64,000 nt of DNA from Pieris napi. Its lineage: Eukaryota; Arthropoda; Insecta; Lepidoptera; Pieridae. The stretch lies in assembly GCF_905475465.1 (NCBI RefSeq), contig NC_062238.1, positions 4,754,501-4,818,500 on the forward strand, written 5' to 3'. The notes beneath the pieces are model-generated. The model saw nothing but the letters and a program-made list of their open reading frames with translations, was not told the origin of the DNA and searched no databases. Below, piece by piece: positions 37,021-48,534 of this stretch; within the stretch, counting starts at the first letter, position 1, and each line of letters opens with the position of its first letter. The position numbers were made by a program, and so were the translations under genes.

Positions 37021-40000
37021 TTATCCATTGTCCTGATCGACAGTTAACTCTTGATTTTTTTTACTTTGTTGTAAATTATTAATCACTTTTTGAACATCCA
37101 AGCGAAGCATCATTAACTTTGGATCCATGTAACTCTGAAAAGTAAAATATATTTTTATGAAGTAACTACTGTTTGACTAATATAATTTAACCATAGTCGA
37201 GCTCTCTCGAACAATCCGTTTTGTTAATATAAAAAATGTTTCAACACAATCACACAAAACGATTTTAATACAGTAAAATAACAACGAAAAACTGAATTTT
37301 TGCAATACATGAAAAGTCTAAATCTACATTTCTAATTATCATTTATCAAAATTGGTAAAATATTGTTCATATTTATATGTATTTTCTTTAAAAAATAATA
37401 GGTTTTGATACGAAAAGTATGAATTCAAATCACATACAAGAATATTTTTTACCTTATACCGATTCGATCCATGCCCTTGGACATCCTCTGCGATATCCCC
37501 ATCTTGTCTATCTTCATTATTAAAATTAGACATTTCCGTTTCTATATCGTTGATTCTACCATAATCCCTGCTTAAATTAAAATCTCTACTCATAGAAAAA
37601 TCTTTGGGAACAAAACTCATATGACTAAATTCTCTCGAAATCCCAAACTCCGTATGAACCGGCAGAGACTGAACATTAGTACGACATAAAGAACATTGCT
37701 TTTCATCCAACTGTTTCCTTTCATTGTGCAAACTCAATCTTTCCCTTGATAAAGCTACTTTTTCCTTCGCAATTTGTTTTTCTCTTAAATTTAATGACAC
37801 AACATGTTCTTGAATCCTATGAATGCGATCTTCGTATTTTTGCTGAATGAAATTGGCCTCCGATAGTTTTTTATCTGCTTGCGATTGTTTTTCGATAGCC
37901 GATTTCGCTAAGAGATCCAAATCTCGATTCCTAATGAGAAAAAAAAATCAGACGTATGGTAAAATATATCAAAAGAATTTAAGAAAAATAATACAAAATA
38001 CTTTGATTTCAATATAGAGCGGCATTGCCTAGAAGAAGAATAAACTTACTTGGCGGTTATTCTCTGCTCTTCGATATATATCGCTTGTTTTTCGGCGTTT
38101 AGTTTTGACCTCTCCTCGGTTACTTCTTGTAGACGAGCATCCAACTCTGCTTTAGTTTTCTGAAATTTTATAATTTTTTTACTCAAACGTTTTCATTAAA
38201 TTCCGTATAATTTTTTTTAAATTTATTCTTTGTAACAAACAAAGAACCGACAACATATATATTATAAGAATTATTTACAGTTAGGTAAGTCAATTTTTTT
38301 AAATATATCTAAATTAAATCATTTTAAATTTAGACTTGTTCCTTTTTAGGAACGAACAAATTTTGTCATTTACAATATTCTAACCCATTTAACAAAAAAT
38401 CTAAACTACCTCTATTTCCAATTTTAGACTTTGTATGGAGGCCTTTTCTTTGGCAACCAATCCCGACTCCTTCATAATTTTAGCCCTCTCTTCATCTACC
38501 CTCGCTATCTTCTCTTGATATTCCTTCTGTATTTCATCTTTTAACATCTGTAAGTTCAAATGTTTTTATTTAGCCATCTACGAAAATGTATAATAAAATT
38601 TGTATTATAAGGAAAATATTGTGTATTGCGGGATTAAAAAATGCCCCTTCAATTTTGCCTTTGAAGTTTGAATAGAAAAAAAAATGTGGGAATCAAATCG
38701 CTACACTGGTTCTAGAATAAAATACCGCTCTATAATTGGCTGCTAGAAGCTTATTCAATTAAAACGAATTTTTTTATCATACCTTAACCTCTTCATCTTG
38801 TTTCTTAAGCACATTTTTGGCGAATTCAGTCTGTTTACTAAACGTTGCTTTCTCGAATTCAAACTCCATCTTTTTCTGTCGAAGAGACGCTGTCTCCTCT
38901 TCCATCATCTGTTTTCAATAAACACCGCAGTCACTCTCAGAGACTTAACGCTAAGTAGGACTTTTGTATGTTAAAATCCAATACGTATATGAGGGAAGTC
39001 ATACTTTTTCTTTACTGTTACGATTCTGAATCTGACCTTTAGTTTTTGAAAGATAAATGTTAAGATTTTTAGGAAAATTACAGTACTGGTTACTGTTACT
39101 TATTATTTTAATATAAGTATTTATATACAAGACCAACCCACCAGAATCCTGGGAAGTTGCAATAAAAAGAGAGCAGGGAAAGGTGAGAGACAAGTGATAG
39201 AATTTGGAGGAGGGCTTCACTCCCTTGGATGTCGTGTACTACTTTTGAATACAATAAAACAAACTTAATGTATCTTAAATTATAGTACTCGAATAATGGC
39301 AATTCATATTAGTGACTGAACTATTTGCTTTTCGTCGGGTACTCAAATGCCGTTGCTGACTGTGTCGCCGAGGCGATCCTGCAGGTTATGAAACTTTTTG
39401 TGCCATTGTCTGCGGTGCGGGTTGGTGGCAAGTCCCAGCCTGGGTTTAGGGGTTCTTGCTAGGCGGGCTTGCGTCGTAAGCGAGAATGCTTTAAAGCCTG
39501 GGCAGAAGCGGCGACATCATGTGATGCGACTATCGGTGAACGTAAAAAAGAATTCAACTCAGCCTCCAGGTCCTTCAAAAAGAAAGTCGCTAAGTCACAG
39601 CACGTTGCCGGATTTCTCGCCAGAAATTGGCCCACCTTCGGTTGCGTCTCTGAAGGTGGGCCTTCTGGTCTCTTGCCAAAGCTGTCCAAGAGAATTTCTG
39701 TCAGCTCGCCATTCCACCATTGCACAGGTAGGATGACTCACTGGCCCATACTGCGAAGGAGTAGGCCGATCTTCTAGGCTGTCTCTCTGCGTCGAACTCC
39801 ACCTTGGATAACCAAGGGAAGGAACCACCGACTTTATTGCGGTGTGATACTATGATGCCTGAAATGATATTCCGGCAACGTGCTATCTGCAAAGCTTTAT
39901 CATCCTTGGACATCCATAAGTCGAGCGAGCCTGATGGCATCCCCTCAATCGTGGTCCTGAGTTCGCTCCGGTCTTAACGCCTTTTCCGGTATCTGTACTC

Positions 40001-43000
40001 GCTCAGCATAGTCCCTAAGTGCTTCAATACATCCGATCCCTAAAAAAGGCAATCGCTCTGATCCGTCCAACTATCGCCGAATAGATTTATCTAACTTGTT
40101 CTCCAAAATATTGGAAACCATTATTAACTCCAGAGGTAGAAGGAGACTTGAGGGCCACCAGCTGATTAGCGTAGAACAAATGATCACGAAACAGATACAG
40201 AAAGCTAAAGTGTCTCTAAAAATCTGTGGCCACGACTGAGACTTGTAACGTCAATGTTTTTAAGTAAGACTAAGATGCTTACTGTAGTCATCTGTCGGAG
40301 TCGGCTTTCAAGCATTATCACAATATCTTTACTTTCCATTTTTTCCTTCTCAAAGTCCTCTCGATCTTTTTTCAGCTGATCAATGATATCTGAAAAATAT
40401 TATTTAAAGATAAACTTTTAATGAAGGAATCCATTTAATGAGATGTTAAATTATCAATATCGGCCATTACTTTTGTGTCGGTTTCCGCTATTCTACTGTT
40501 TTATTATAAACAATAATTTTCGTAACAGAACCTTAATCGTAAAACACAAAATTGTGACTATTTAACGATGGACCATTTTTTTCATTAAATTCTTGTGTTG
40601 GCGTTTATTTGTGACATAGAAATTACAATTGTTTTGAACGTAAAAAAAACTACCTGTCCTTATTCACTCGTAGTGAAATTATATAGCATAAAGCCCTCTT
40701 CAATAAATGGTATATTCAACACAAGACAATGTGTCAATCGGTAGTTCCCGAAGTGCGTTGAACCAAACAAAACAAACTTAATAATATTACCGATATAGAT
40801 ATCAAACTGAATATTTTTCTGTACATAGTCAAAATACCCGTAATATGTTTCTCTCTTATCTGCAGACTTCTCTCATTATCTCTTTGAGTCTCTTTCACCA
40901 ACGCGTCCATTTTACTGAACAGCTGCTGACATTTATCATTATTATCTTTAACATCTACCACCAGCCCTTGTAAGTCTAATGAAAATTCTGCTGAGTCCTT
41001 AATGAGAACTTGCTCCTGTTTTACTGCGTGTCTGGAATTGCCAGATATAATTTCATTAATAGCGTTTGATTGTATTAGCGATTATAGTACAAAATTATCT
41101 GGCTGTTACATTCTGAGACCATAAATTAACTTATTACTAATTGCTGTAGTATTTTAAATATTGTATTCGTCTTTTATAACATCTTTACCAAGATTGTTGG
41201 TATTATTTTCTTTCAGTTGTGCGAGAAAATCTCTGACCACGACTGCTGTAAAAGTACAACAGCTAAACTACACTTTTTCCAGCGTAAAAACGTATTAGGG
41301 TTGAGAGGTGAAAACGTAAAATTATGGAATTAACGTACATTCTCCTTCTAGTGGAATAGACTATAATCAAATTAAAATAAAGTGTATGTTCGTGAAAATA
41401 AACAGTTGAAGGGGGTACTATACTAGTCTAAGCACTAACTGGGTCGAAGTCCTATCGTCTAAGCTGAGAAGTTGTATAATATATCGTTAGCGGCCGAATA
41501 AATTGTAGGTATTTTTCTGACATCAAATTCAGAAACCCTAATGAAATAAACCACTAGTAAAAAGCTCCCTGGCTGACTAGTATGGTTGGCAATATATGAC
41601 TCTACTTAAATTCTAATTAAATATTGTATTCTTACTTGATATTCTCCAAAAGAGATGCATGATGCTCCTGTAAAACTTTAATATTGTCAAGGTGTTGTTG
41701 TCTTAGTACGTCATTTTCGGCCTTATGCCGTTCCATAATAGAGTTTAAATTCTCTTCTGTCATTTTTTTGTACATTTGGTGATGGTCGTCCAACCACGAT
41801 ATCTTTTCAGTATAAAATTTTACCAGCTTGTCTGCCTCATCTTTCATTCGTTCTTCAGCTTGGTTATAAGAAACTTCCAAAAAATCTAATTGTCGCCTAT
41901 AATGCAAATTGTACTATTTTTAGCTATGAATTTTTAAACTGGCCATGTCTCGTGACAGGCAGACATATTTTGTGTCTCTTTTATTGATATTTTAAGACAA
42001 TTCGGTATCTAAGTCCCATAGTTCTAATGTTACTTTATATAACTCTTATAAGATATTATATACTCATAAGCGCCCAAAACTTTTCCCGAAACTGTAGTAT
42101 TAATTTCCTCGGAAAATTCAAACAAATTAAAATTCTTTTGCCGCCGACCTCAGCTGAGTCATCAATAAAAATTTATGGTCAGAAGAACTTTACACAAACC
42201 TATAGGAAGTTTCCATTAAATCAATTTCTTTATCATGATTCTGCTGTAGTGACTCAACTAATTGAAGCAATTGTTTCTTTTCTCTCGTGTAAGGGCTTTC
42301 TTTAGTTTCTGTCGGGTCTACTTCCTCGTCAACCACACCCACCGCGACGTTATCGGTATTGACTAACAGTGCCTGAAATAATTTTAGTCATAAAAGTATG
42401 TAATCACTTTTGTATGAATACAAATTGTCTCAAGTTACAAATCCTGTCTGTTTTACTAATAATTATTAATTATGGAAAAGTGTTTTACCTTACAACGCGT
42501 TTCTTAACTTGACGGGAATGGACTCTATACCAACCTATATATCCTATACGCATTGAATTAGGCAATTAAAATCGTTTATTTACTTTGATTTCGGTGATTC
42601 AATGTATTGGTGTGTATTTTAGAAAGAAAAAAAGCGTAACAAGTGTAGGCCAACCAGCCTAGGAATCGCTGGTTGTTTTTTGCTGTAACAAACTGTTAAA
42701 GCTAACGGTGTTGACGTATTTTCATATTTCCTTTAAACCTTTATCCTTTGCGTAATCCTATCTTGATGGGAGGCAATAATGGTTTGCATCTGTCGGCGAT
42801 GCTCAGCTTGTCGACGCAGCATTGCATCTAACTGCTGATGATGAACCATTGCTGTTTCACGCTGCACTTTTTGTGTTTCCTTCTGACGCACTGAAAAGGT
42901 AAAATAAGATAAAAATTGACGCGTAATCAAAAATACCAGCTCTTAACTGTTTTAAAAACTCTGAATTGAAATTTAAATATTTTTGAAGTAAAACTTTTTT

Positions 43001-44467
43001 CTTGGTCACGAAGATTTGCAGCGACTTTGTCGATTTTTTATCTTTAATAAAGATGTGCTAGTATAATATTGTGGTGCAATTATTCATACTTGAAAACCGA
43101 TGGTGTTTTTAATACATATCAATATCATTATTATTCTTTTAAGTAACTAAATTACCTTTTTTTTTTGTTGTTTTTGCTTTTTTATAAGGGTACAGAACCA
43201 AGACATTTTTTGCTAAGACCCAGTTGACTATTTTAGAAAATGTGGACATAAGTTAGCAATTATTATGATAATAATGAATTTGTTATATTATTTGGTAATT
43301 GTCCATATTTATGGTGGTATTTCTATATACATACATAACAACAACTAATTTTGGGTTGGGTTTTAAATGTCGTAACTGTTACCTACCGCTTAATTATTGC
43401 TCAATAATTAATTTACCAAGAAGTTTCACTTCTGACATGTGTACTTTGTACGCACGCTTTTTTTTCTACTTACTTTGCAATGCTGCTAATTTATCATCCT
43501 GTGCCTTTAACTGAAGAGCAATCTGCAGCTGAGCTTCTTGCTGCTGCAAACACATCGTAAATCCTTCTGTTGTCAAATCATCATTTACCTCCAAGTTTAA
43601 AATTTTTTGTTGTGGTGTTTCTACATTACTAATTTCTTTCGTTTCAGTGTGTGTTTCTTCTATGCTTTCTTTGACTGGTTCAGTAGGTTTGATTTCTTTT
43701 TCAACTTTTTTTGTTTTATCTCCCGTTAACCAAGATGGCATATCGGAATCTTCCTTAATGGTATCTTCCGATTCCTGAAAGATTCCTAGCCAATCGTCAC
43801 TTTTCTTTTTCTGTTTACTCGTTCTAGAGATATCTGGTTTCAGCTCTTGTTTTGATGAAGTTGGCTTAGAACCAATATTTGAATTGAATGTTTGTTTAGA
43901 TTCACTTTTTCCTATTACCGAGTTCAAATTAATATCTTGATTTTTCGTTGATGTAGCAGGTCTTGATATTTGTGTTTTTACAGTAGCCCCTCCAAGTATG
44001 TCATCCAATAAAGATTGTGAACTCTTACCCCTTTCTAAAGGCTTAGGTATATTTTTCTCTTCGATTAAATCGCCTAATAAATCAATTTTTTTAGAAACAT
44101 TTGGCTTTATCGGAGATTGAAAGTAATCCGGTAAGGTTGTATTAGGTTTTTCTTTTGTTAAATTAATTTCCTCTTTAGAAAACGAACGCCTTATTGCCGC
44201 CGGAGATATAGATTTATTTTCAATTATTGATGAAGTTTTTCGTGACTCTACGTTATTATTTATCTTACTGGATGTGTAAGTATTATCAGAGGGCTTAGTT
44301 CTTTGCCGTTCATCTAAGTCGAATAACGTATTCTTTTTTTCAATGTTAGTTATGATATCTTTCTTTTTGTCAGGTTTCTTTTTACTTAAAATATCATCAT
44401 CAAAGAAACTATCATCGCTTCCGTCACTTAAAATACCCGCCAACGGATCGTCGGCACTAAAACTCAT
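37021..44467 (-). CDS. FBF1: Fas-binding factor 1 (FBF1) homologue
   Basis: Coiled-coil protein of the transition fibres (distal appendages) that anchor the basal body and gate protein entry into cilia. Exons on the - strand: 44467-43474, 42890-42739, 42372-42200, 41896-41636, 41031-40838, 40389-40283, 38908-38783, 38547-38410, 38159-38050, 37930-37453, 37134-37021. All are GT-AG with consistent phases and give 948 residues. The first 331 residues are low-complexity and polar (DDPLAGILSDGSDDSFFDDD; later KKKSDDWLGIF, a motif typical of this family). Nearly all the rest is charged coiled coil. The C-terminus carries SYMDPKLMMLRLDVQKVINN, like the family's conserved end. The start at 44467 has ACC before ATG; an upstream in-frame ATG at 44524 has poor context. 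The long intron 38909-40282 holds a jockey fragment. In insects cilia are largely limited to sensory neurons and sperm. Confidence 0.85.
39320..40255 (+). pseudogene. Jockey-like LINE fragment inside an FBF1 intron
   Basis: Broken + strand similarity to non-LTR retrotransposon ORF2 shows as: VADCVAEAI-like sequence near 39350; KRECFKAWAEAA...RKKEFNSASRSFKKKVA near 39480-39590; a FRQRAICKAL..LDIHKSS segment near 39870-39920; and the reverse-transcriptase entry region KKGNRSDPSNYRR...LFSKILETIINS near 40047-40130, then LEGHQLIS. Several frameshifts and deletions occur and the catalytic YADD region is absent. It lies antisense to FBF1 and stops about 30 bp before the donor of the exon 40283-40389. 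Confidence 0.75.
42979..43455. mobile_element. Dispersed repeat with GAAGT-AAAACTT ends, copy 3
   Basis: The left end TTTTTGAAGTAAAACTTTTT and right end AAGAAGTTTCACTTCTGACA (about 43419-43438) are inverted partners of the same family as 31135-31480 and 36168-36757. The copy fills most of the first FBF1 intron, ending about 20 bp from the first donor (43473-43468). Confidence 0.5.
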
Positions 44468-44982
44468 GGTAAATACTAAATCGCTTATTTGGATTACAAT
44501 TCTACAAATTCGATGTACATACACCTTAATTAATCACAAAATAATTAGTAAAATACTTATTATAAAACCAGACTTTATTATTAAAGAACTAATGTTTATA
44601 AAAACTTTGAAGTGGCTGCCATGGAAACAATGGCAAAATGATAGACAAAAAACAATATGACATATTTATTTGTTTTAAAATATAACAAACGTTTATTTTT
44701 GACACTTTTTTTTTAATTATATGAAATATATATAAACATTTTATATAAAACCCCGACCCAGTAGGTTTTGTTTTTTCTGTACTTAATATATAATATGGTA
44801 TCAGCTGTCAGATGTCAATCTTTTTTGAAGTATGAACTAGGTATGTGCTAATTTCAACCAGTCATATTATTGGTCCGCGGTCAGTATATTTTTAATTATT
44901 TTTCAAAATAACTCCATATAAAATTCATTAAATTATTGGTTACCGCACAAGAATTTAGTGAAAATTAATATAGGAATCAGTT
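44468..44982. promoter_or_regulatory. Shared divergent promoter FBF1 / UBFD1
   Basis: Only 515 bp separates the FBF1 start codon (- strand) from the UBFD1 start codon (+ strand), so both core promoters and both 5' leaders must lie here. No TATA box could be fixed confidently. Co-regulation is possible but not shown. Confidence 0.55.
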
Positions 44983-46463
44983 ATGGATTATATTGGTGAG
45001 TATAAGATATGCATTTACCCGAATTTAGCGGCACTTATGGTATAAATCTAAAATCACACAAGGGGCTTTTGTTCTAGAATCTTGCTAAATCATCCTTTTT
45101 GTTTACTAGCATCAGAAAAGGGAGATACAGCAGAAAATCGAGATCCAAATTCAGTTGTATCAAATGGAGCTTCAAAGGCCTCATGTATAGAAAACAAAAG
45201 CAGTGTTGATTGTGATAAATTAAACTCCATCGCACCAGTGGATAGCGCACCCTGCACGTCAGAAAAACCCCAAGAAACTGAACTATGCGATATACCAGAA
45301 CAGATCGAATTTACTGTTATTTTTAATAAAAACAAACATGACATCACATTTGCATATGATGCCACAGTATTGGAACTAAAAGCACATCTGGAAAGAATAT
45401 GTGCAGTGCCACAATCTGCTCAAAAATTAATTATTAAAGGAATGGCTAAAGATGATATGACATTACGAAAAGCAGGAGTTGTTAAAGGAGGCAAAGTAAT
45501 GTTGGTTGGTTCAAAGATGGATGACATTTTAGCAGTAAAAAGTGCACCAAAGGTATAAATTTTAGTTATTAGAAAAAAAACTTCATTGTATATTAATGCA
45601 ATTCAATTGTTCCTTATTTATTAATAAGTTGTTTGTTATTAGTATTAAATACTATAGAAAGACAATTTTCCCTTTAGGAAATCTTAGAAGAGAAAAATAG
45701 CAGTCACTCTAGTAAAGAACCTTTGTGTATGCAAAAACTTCATCAAAAAGTGCTGGACAAGGGCATCCCTCCTGATGTAATGGCTGGATTAAAAGGTGTT
45801 AAGGTAAAGTAGTATTAGTTCCTTCTTAAATGTTGATTTTCTGGTACAAGAAATTTAAAGCTTGTCATATATTTCTAAAAATAGTCAAATAAATTTATTG
45901 CTTTATCATCATCTATTCTTTGTAATGTACTGATATACAAATAGTATGAGTAGAAGATATTTTTATTGCCTTGTAATAAGTTTCCTGTGGACTGATAATA
46001 TAATATTGTGGTATTATTTCAGGAACCTTTACCACCAACACCCTTAAGTGGCATGTTAAATAAGCATGGAGGCAAAGTAAGACTTACTTTCAAACCGGAA
46101 CAGGACCAGCTTTGGATTGGCACTAAGGAAAGAACAGAAAAGCTTGCTATGACATCTATTAAAAGTAAGATAATTATGCCTTACTTAATCATCCTCTCTG
46201 TTGTCATAAAAATATCATACTAGTATGGTTTTAATTTTCAGGCATCACTTCAGAACCTATCAAAGAGCATGAAGAATACCATATTATGGTAAGCATTATT
46301 ATAATACATAGACAACTTAATTAATAATATACTAATATTTCTTTGTTTTAAGGGCCTTCAACTGGGACCTACTGAAGCATCTCGCTATTGGATATATTGG
46401 GTCCCTGCACAATACATTGAAGCTATCAAAGATGCAGTACTTGGTGTTTGGCAATTCTTCTAA
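44983..46463 (+). CDS. UBFD1: Ubiquitin domain-containing protein UBFD1
   Basis: Ubiquitin-like-domain protein implicated in NF-kB signalling and polyubiquitin binding in vertebrates. Exons 44983-44995, 45110-45552, 45678-45803, 46023-46164, 46242-46288 and 46353-46463 give 293 residues, close to the human length. The first exon is only 13 nt (MDYI + G). The ubiquitin-like fold runs about residues 69-145 (IEFTVIFNKNKHDITFAYD; LKAHLERICAVP; KLIIKGMAKDDMTL; GGKVMLVGSK). A conserved C-terminal region follows (PLPPTPLSGMLNKHGGKVRL; YWIYWVPAQYIEAIKDAV). The whole pattern is diagnostic of UBFD1. It is divergent from FBF1. A poly(A) signal AATAAA lies at 46958-46963. Confidence 0.93.
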
Positions 46464-46985
46464 GTCATAATGTCACTGCCAACTTCTTTAAAATTACCTT
46501 GGGTAATTGCAATATAACAATTTATAAAATGTGTGAAACTCTTCCCTAGCACTTTGCCATTGGTCTATTACTATACAACTATTTTCTGTGCTAGGTAGGA
46601 AACTCCTGTTACTTTCGTACAGTGTCAATATTATTGCCACTATACTAGATGTTTTTTATCATGTTTAAATTTTCTATTATAATATCAATAATGTAATATT
46701 TAAAAATTTGTTTCTGAAATATCAGTTATTTGAGAGCTTATTACCCCAATGTTTTTTTTACAATCTCTGATCTCTTTACAATATTGGTATTCAGGAAAGG
46801 ATTGATATGAATGTTTAAATTAATTTAATTTTAGTATAAACTTTGGAAAATATTTTTTTAATTGAAATTTAACAACCTTCATGTCAATCCTTAACTGTAA
46901 TTTTGATAGAATTAGATTAAATAAAATGTTTCAGGTGGTAACCTTGTTTATATTTCAAATAAAGTAAAACTGTCAATATACACTA
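46464..46985 (+). other. UBFD1: UBFD1 3' UTR
   Basis: About 500 bp of AT-rich sequence after the stop ends with AATAAA at 46958-46963, followed by T-rich sequence. Nothing else was recognised. Confidence 0.55.
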
Positions 46986-47214
46986 AATATATTTAAAATT
47001 TAATTTATAAATATAGCAAAGGATTTTAAACACCTTCAATTCTGGTCACATTTTTGATCTTTGCAGCTGAGCTACCCTCACTTTTCTGTAAAATCTATTC
47101 CAGCTAAAAATAAATAGCAAAATTATGTATGCTATTAAGAATCTCTATATTAATTCATATTTATCACATACTTAACTTTTACATAGTTATGTAAATTTCA
47201 AATACCCATGAGAA

Positions 47215-47470
47215 TAGGTGCAATGAGCCGATGGTCTTACGTTTCACACTAAGGCCCGTATTTTAGAACATTGTACTCTGCATCCGTTTCTTTGATAATT
47301 TTTATTTCATAGACAAGTAGGTAATAAGCCTACCGTCTGACACAAGTCGTCAATTTTTTTTTTAGATATGCCGGTTTCCTCAATGTTTTCCTTTACCCGT
47401 AGACAGAAAGTCCATTGGTGTCCGGCCAGGAATCGATCTTACGACCTCACGCATGCTGTTTGCACAAATT
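47215..47470 (-). mobile_element. tRNA-derived SINE, truncated, minus strand
   Basis: Read on the - strand it has a B-box-like GATCGATTCC, then CACCAATGGACTTTCTGT, a GAGGAAACCGGCATATC segment and TTACCTACTTGTCTATGA. These are in the same order as in the SINE at 3579-3875. The A-box end and the TAGCGCCAC tail are missing or degraded. It lies between the UBFD1 and oxt 3' ends. Confidence 0.65.
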
Positions 47471-48534
47471 AGAATATAGATCTTAATATTTTTGTTATAA
47501 CCAGCATCTTGCTCGCAAAATATAATCAAAAGAGGTTCTTTCTACGTAAATTTCGAACATGATTTCATAAAAAAATTATTGCATTCTATTTTTGAATGTT
47601 TGATTATTGTTTAAAAACAAAAAAAAGAAAGAAAAAAAATTCAAAATTCTATAATATATAATTTATTACATCTTAATAAAGATCAGTCTTTGAGCATGAA
47701 CAAGATATTAAAATATAACATTAGTTTGCTATAATATAGCCACGTTGGTTACCTATTCTGATTACTTAAGTGTCTAGGTAAAACATCGCTCTCCTGAAAA
47801 GGCAACTATTTAAAAATAAAAATATAATTTATTCATGTAGGTGTCTTAATGTGCACTTACGAACATCAGTAAAAAAAGTTCTATCAAGAGCGTAGAACGG
47901 TCGAGAAGAAGTGGTAATTAACTCTTCGTTACTCAATTTAATCTCTAAGGTTTTTTACAATATGTTTGTAAGCGCCGGCAACCATGTTCCTCGTCACATT
48001 TTAAAGCGGTTAATTATTGTAATAAGATAAAATAGAAAGAATAAACTAATAAGGAAACCGAACGTTTCACAACTATCAGCAAGGTGCGGTGAAATAGGAT
48101 GCACTTACTTAATTCGACCTTTAGAATATCGACACACGTTAACAGTTGAACATCAGGTTTCATACGCTAATCATCAATATCGTAGAATAATATTATTGCT
48201 AAGTAATCAGTAAAGTGATATTTAATACTGTGTAACAGATAAAAACATTGCGCCCAAAAGTCAACTATTTTCTGGGATGTTTATATCTCGCTCTACCTAC
48301 ACAATGATGTAAATCACAGAAATAGGATAAAAAGAGGAAAATACCCGATATTTAAAATGATGACTAGTCTTAATGACTAAGAATATTAACCCAAATAGGG
48401 AACTTTGTGATTTTAAAGTTATAATTTAAAGCTGCCATACTGCTAGCTGCTGACATGTGCAGGTTTATCAATAGGTACTGACTGTTCTAGCCCTTTTATA
48501 ACACATAATTCAACTTATGAAGAAAATCCCTTTG
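47471..48534. other. Intergenic, 3' flank of oxt
   Basis: No gene seen. An AATAAA in the - strand sense at 47833-47828 is the nearest clear poly(A) hexamer for oxt, which would imply a 3' UTR of about 0.7 kb. Other variants closer to the stop are possible. Confidence 0.35.

Noticed and set aside
39459..39940. Several overlapping open frames of 77-112 codons on both strands
   Set aside because: They are pieces and shadows of the decayed jockey element; only the + strand pieces show LINE similarity.
41200..41470. Possible extra TE piece in an FBF1 intron (AGAAAATCTCTGACCACGACTG resembles text near 40220)
   Set aside because: Similarity is too short to separate from chance; no ends or coding trace.
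44468..44524. Upstream in-frame ATG for FBF1 (MYVHRICR...)
   Set aside because: Poor start context and non-family sequence; ATG at 44467 has A at -3 and begins the conserved acidic N-terminus.
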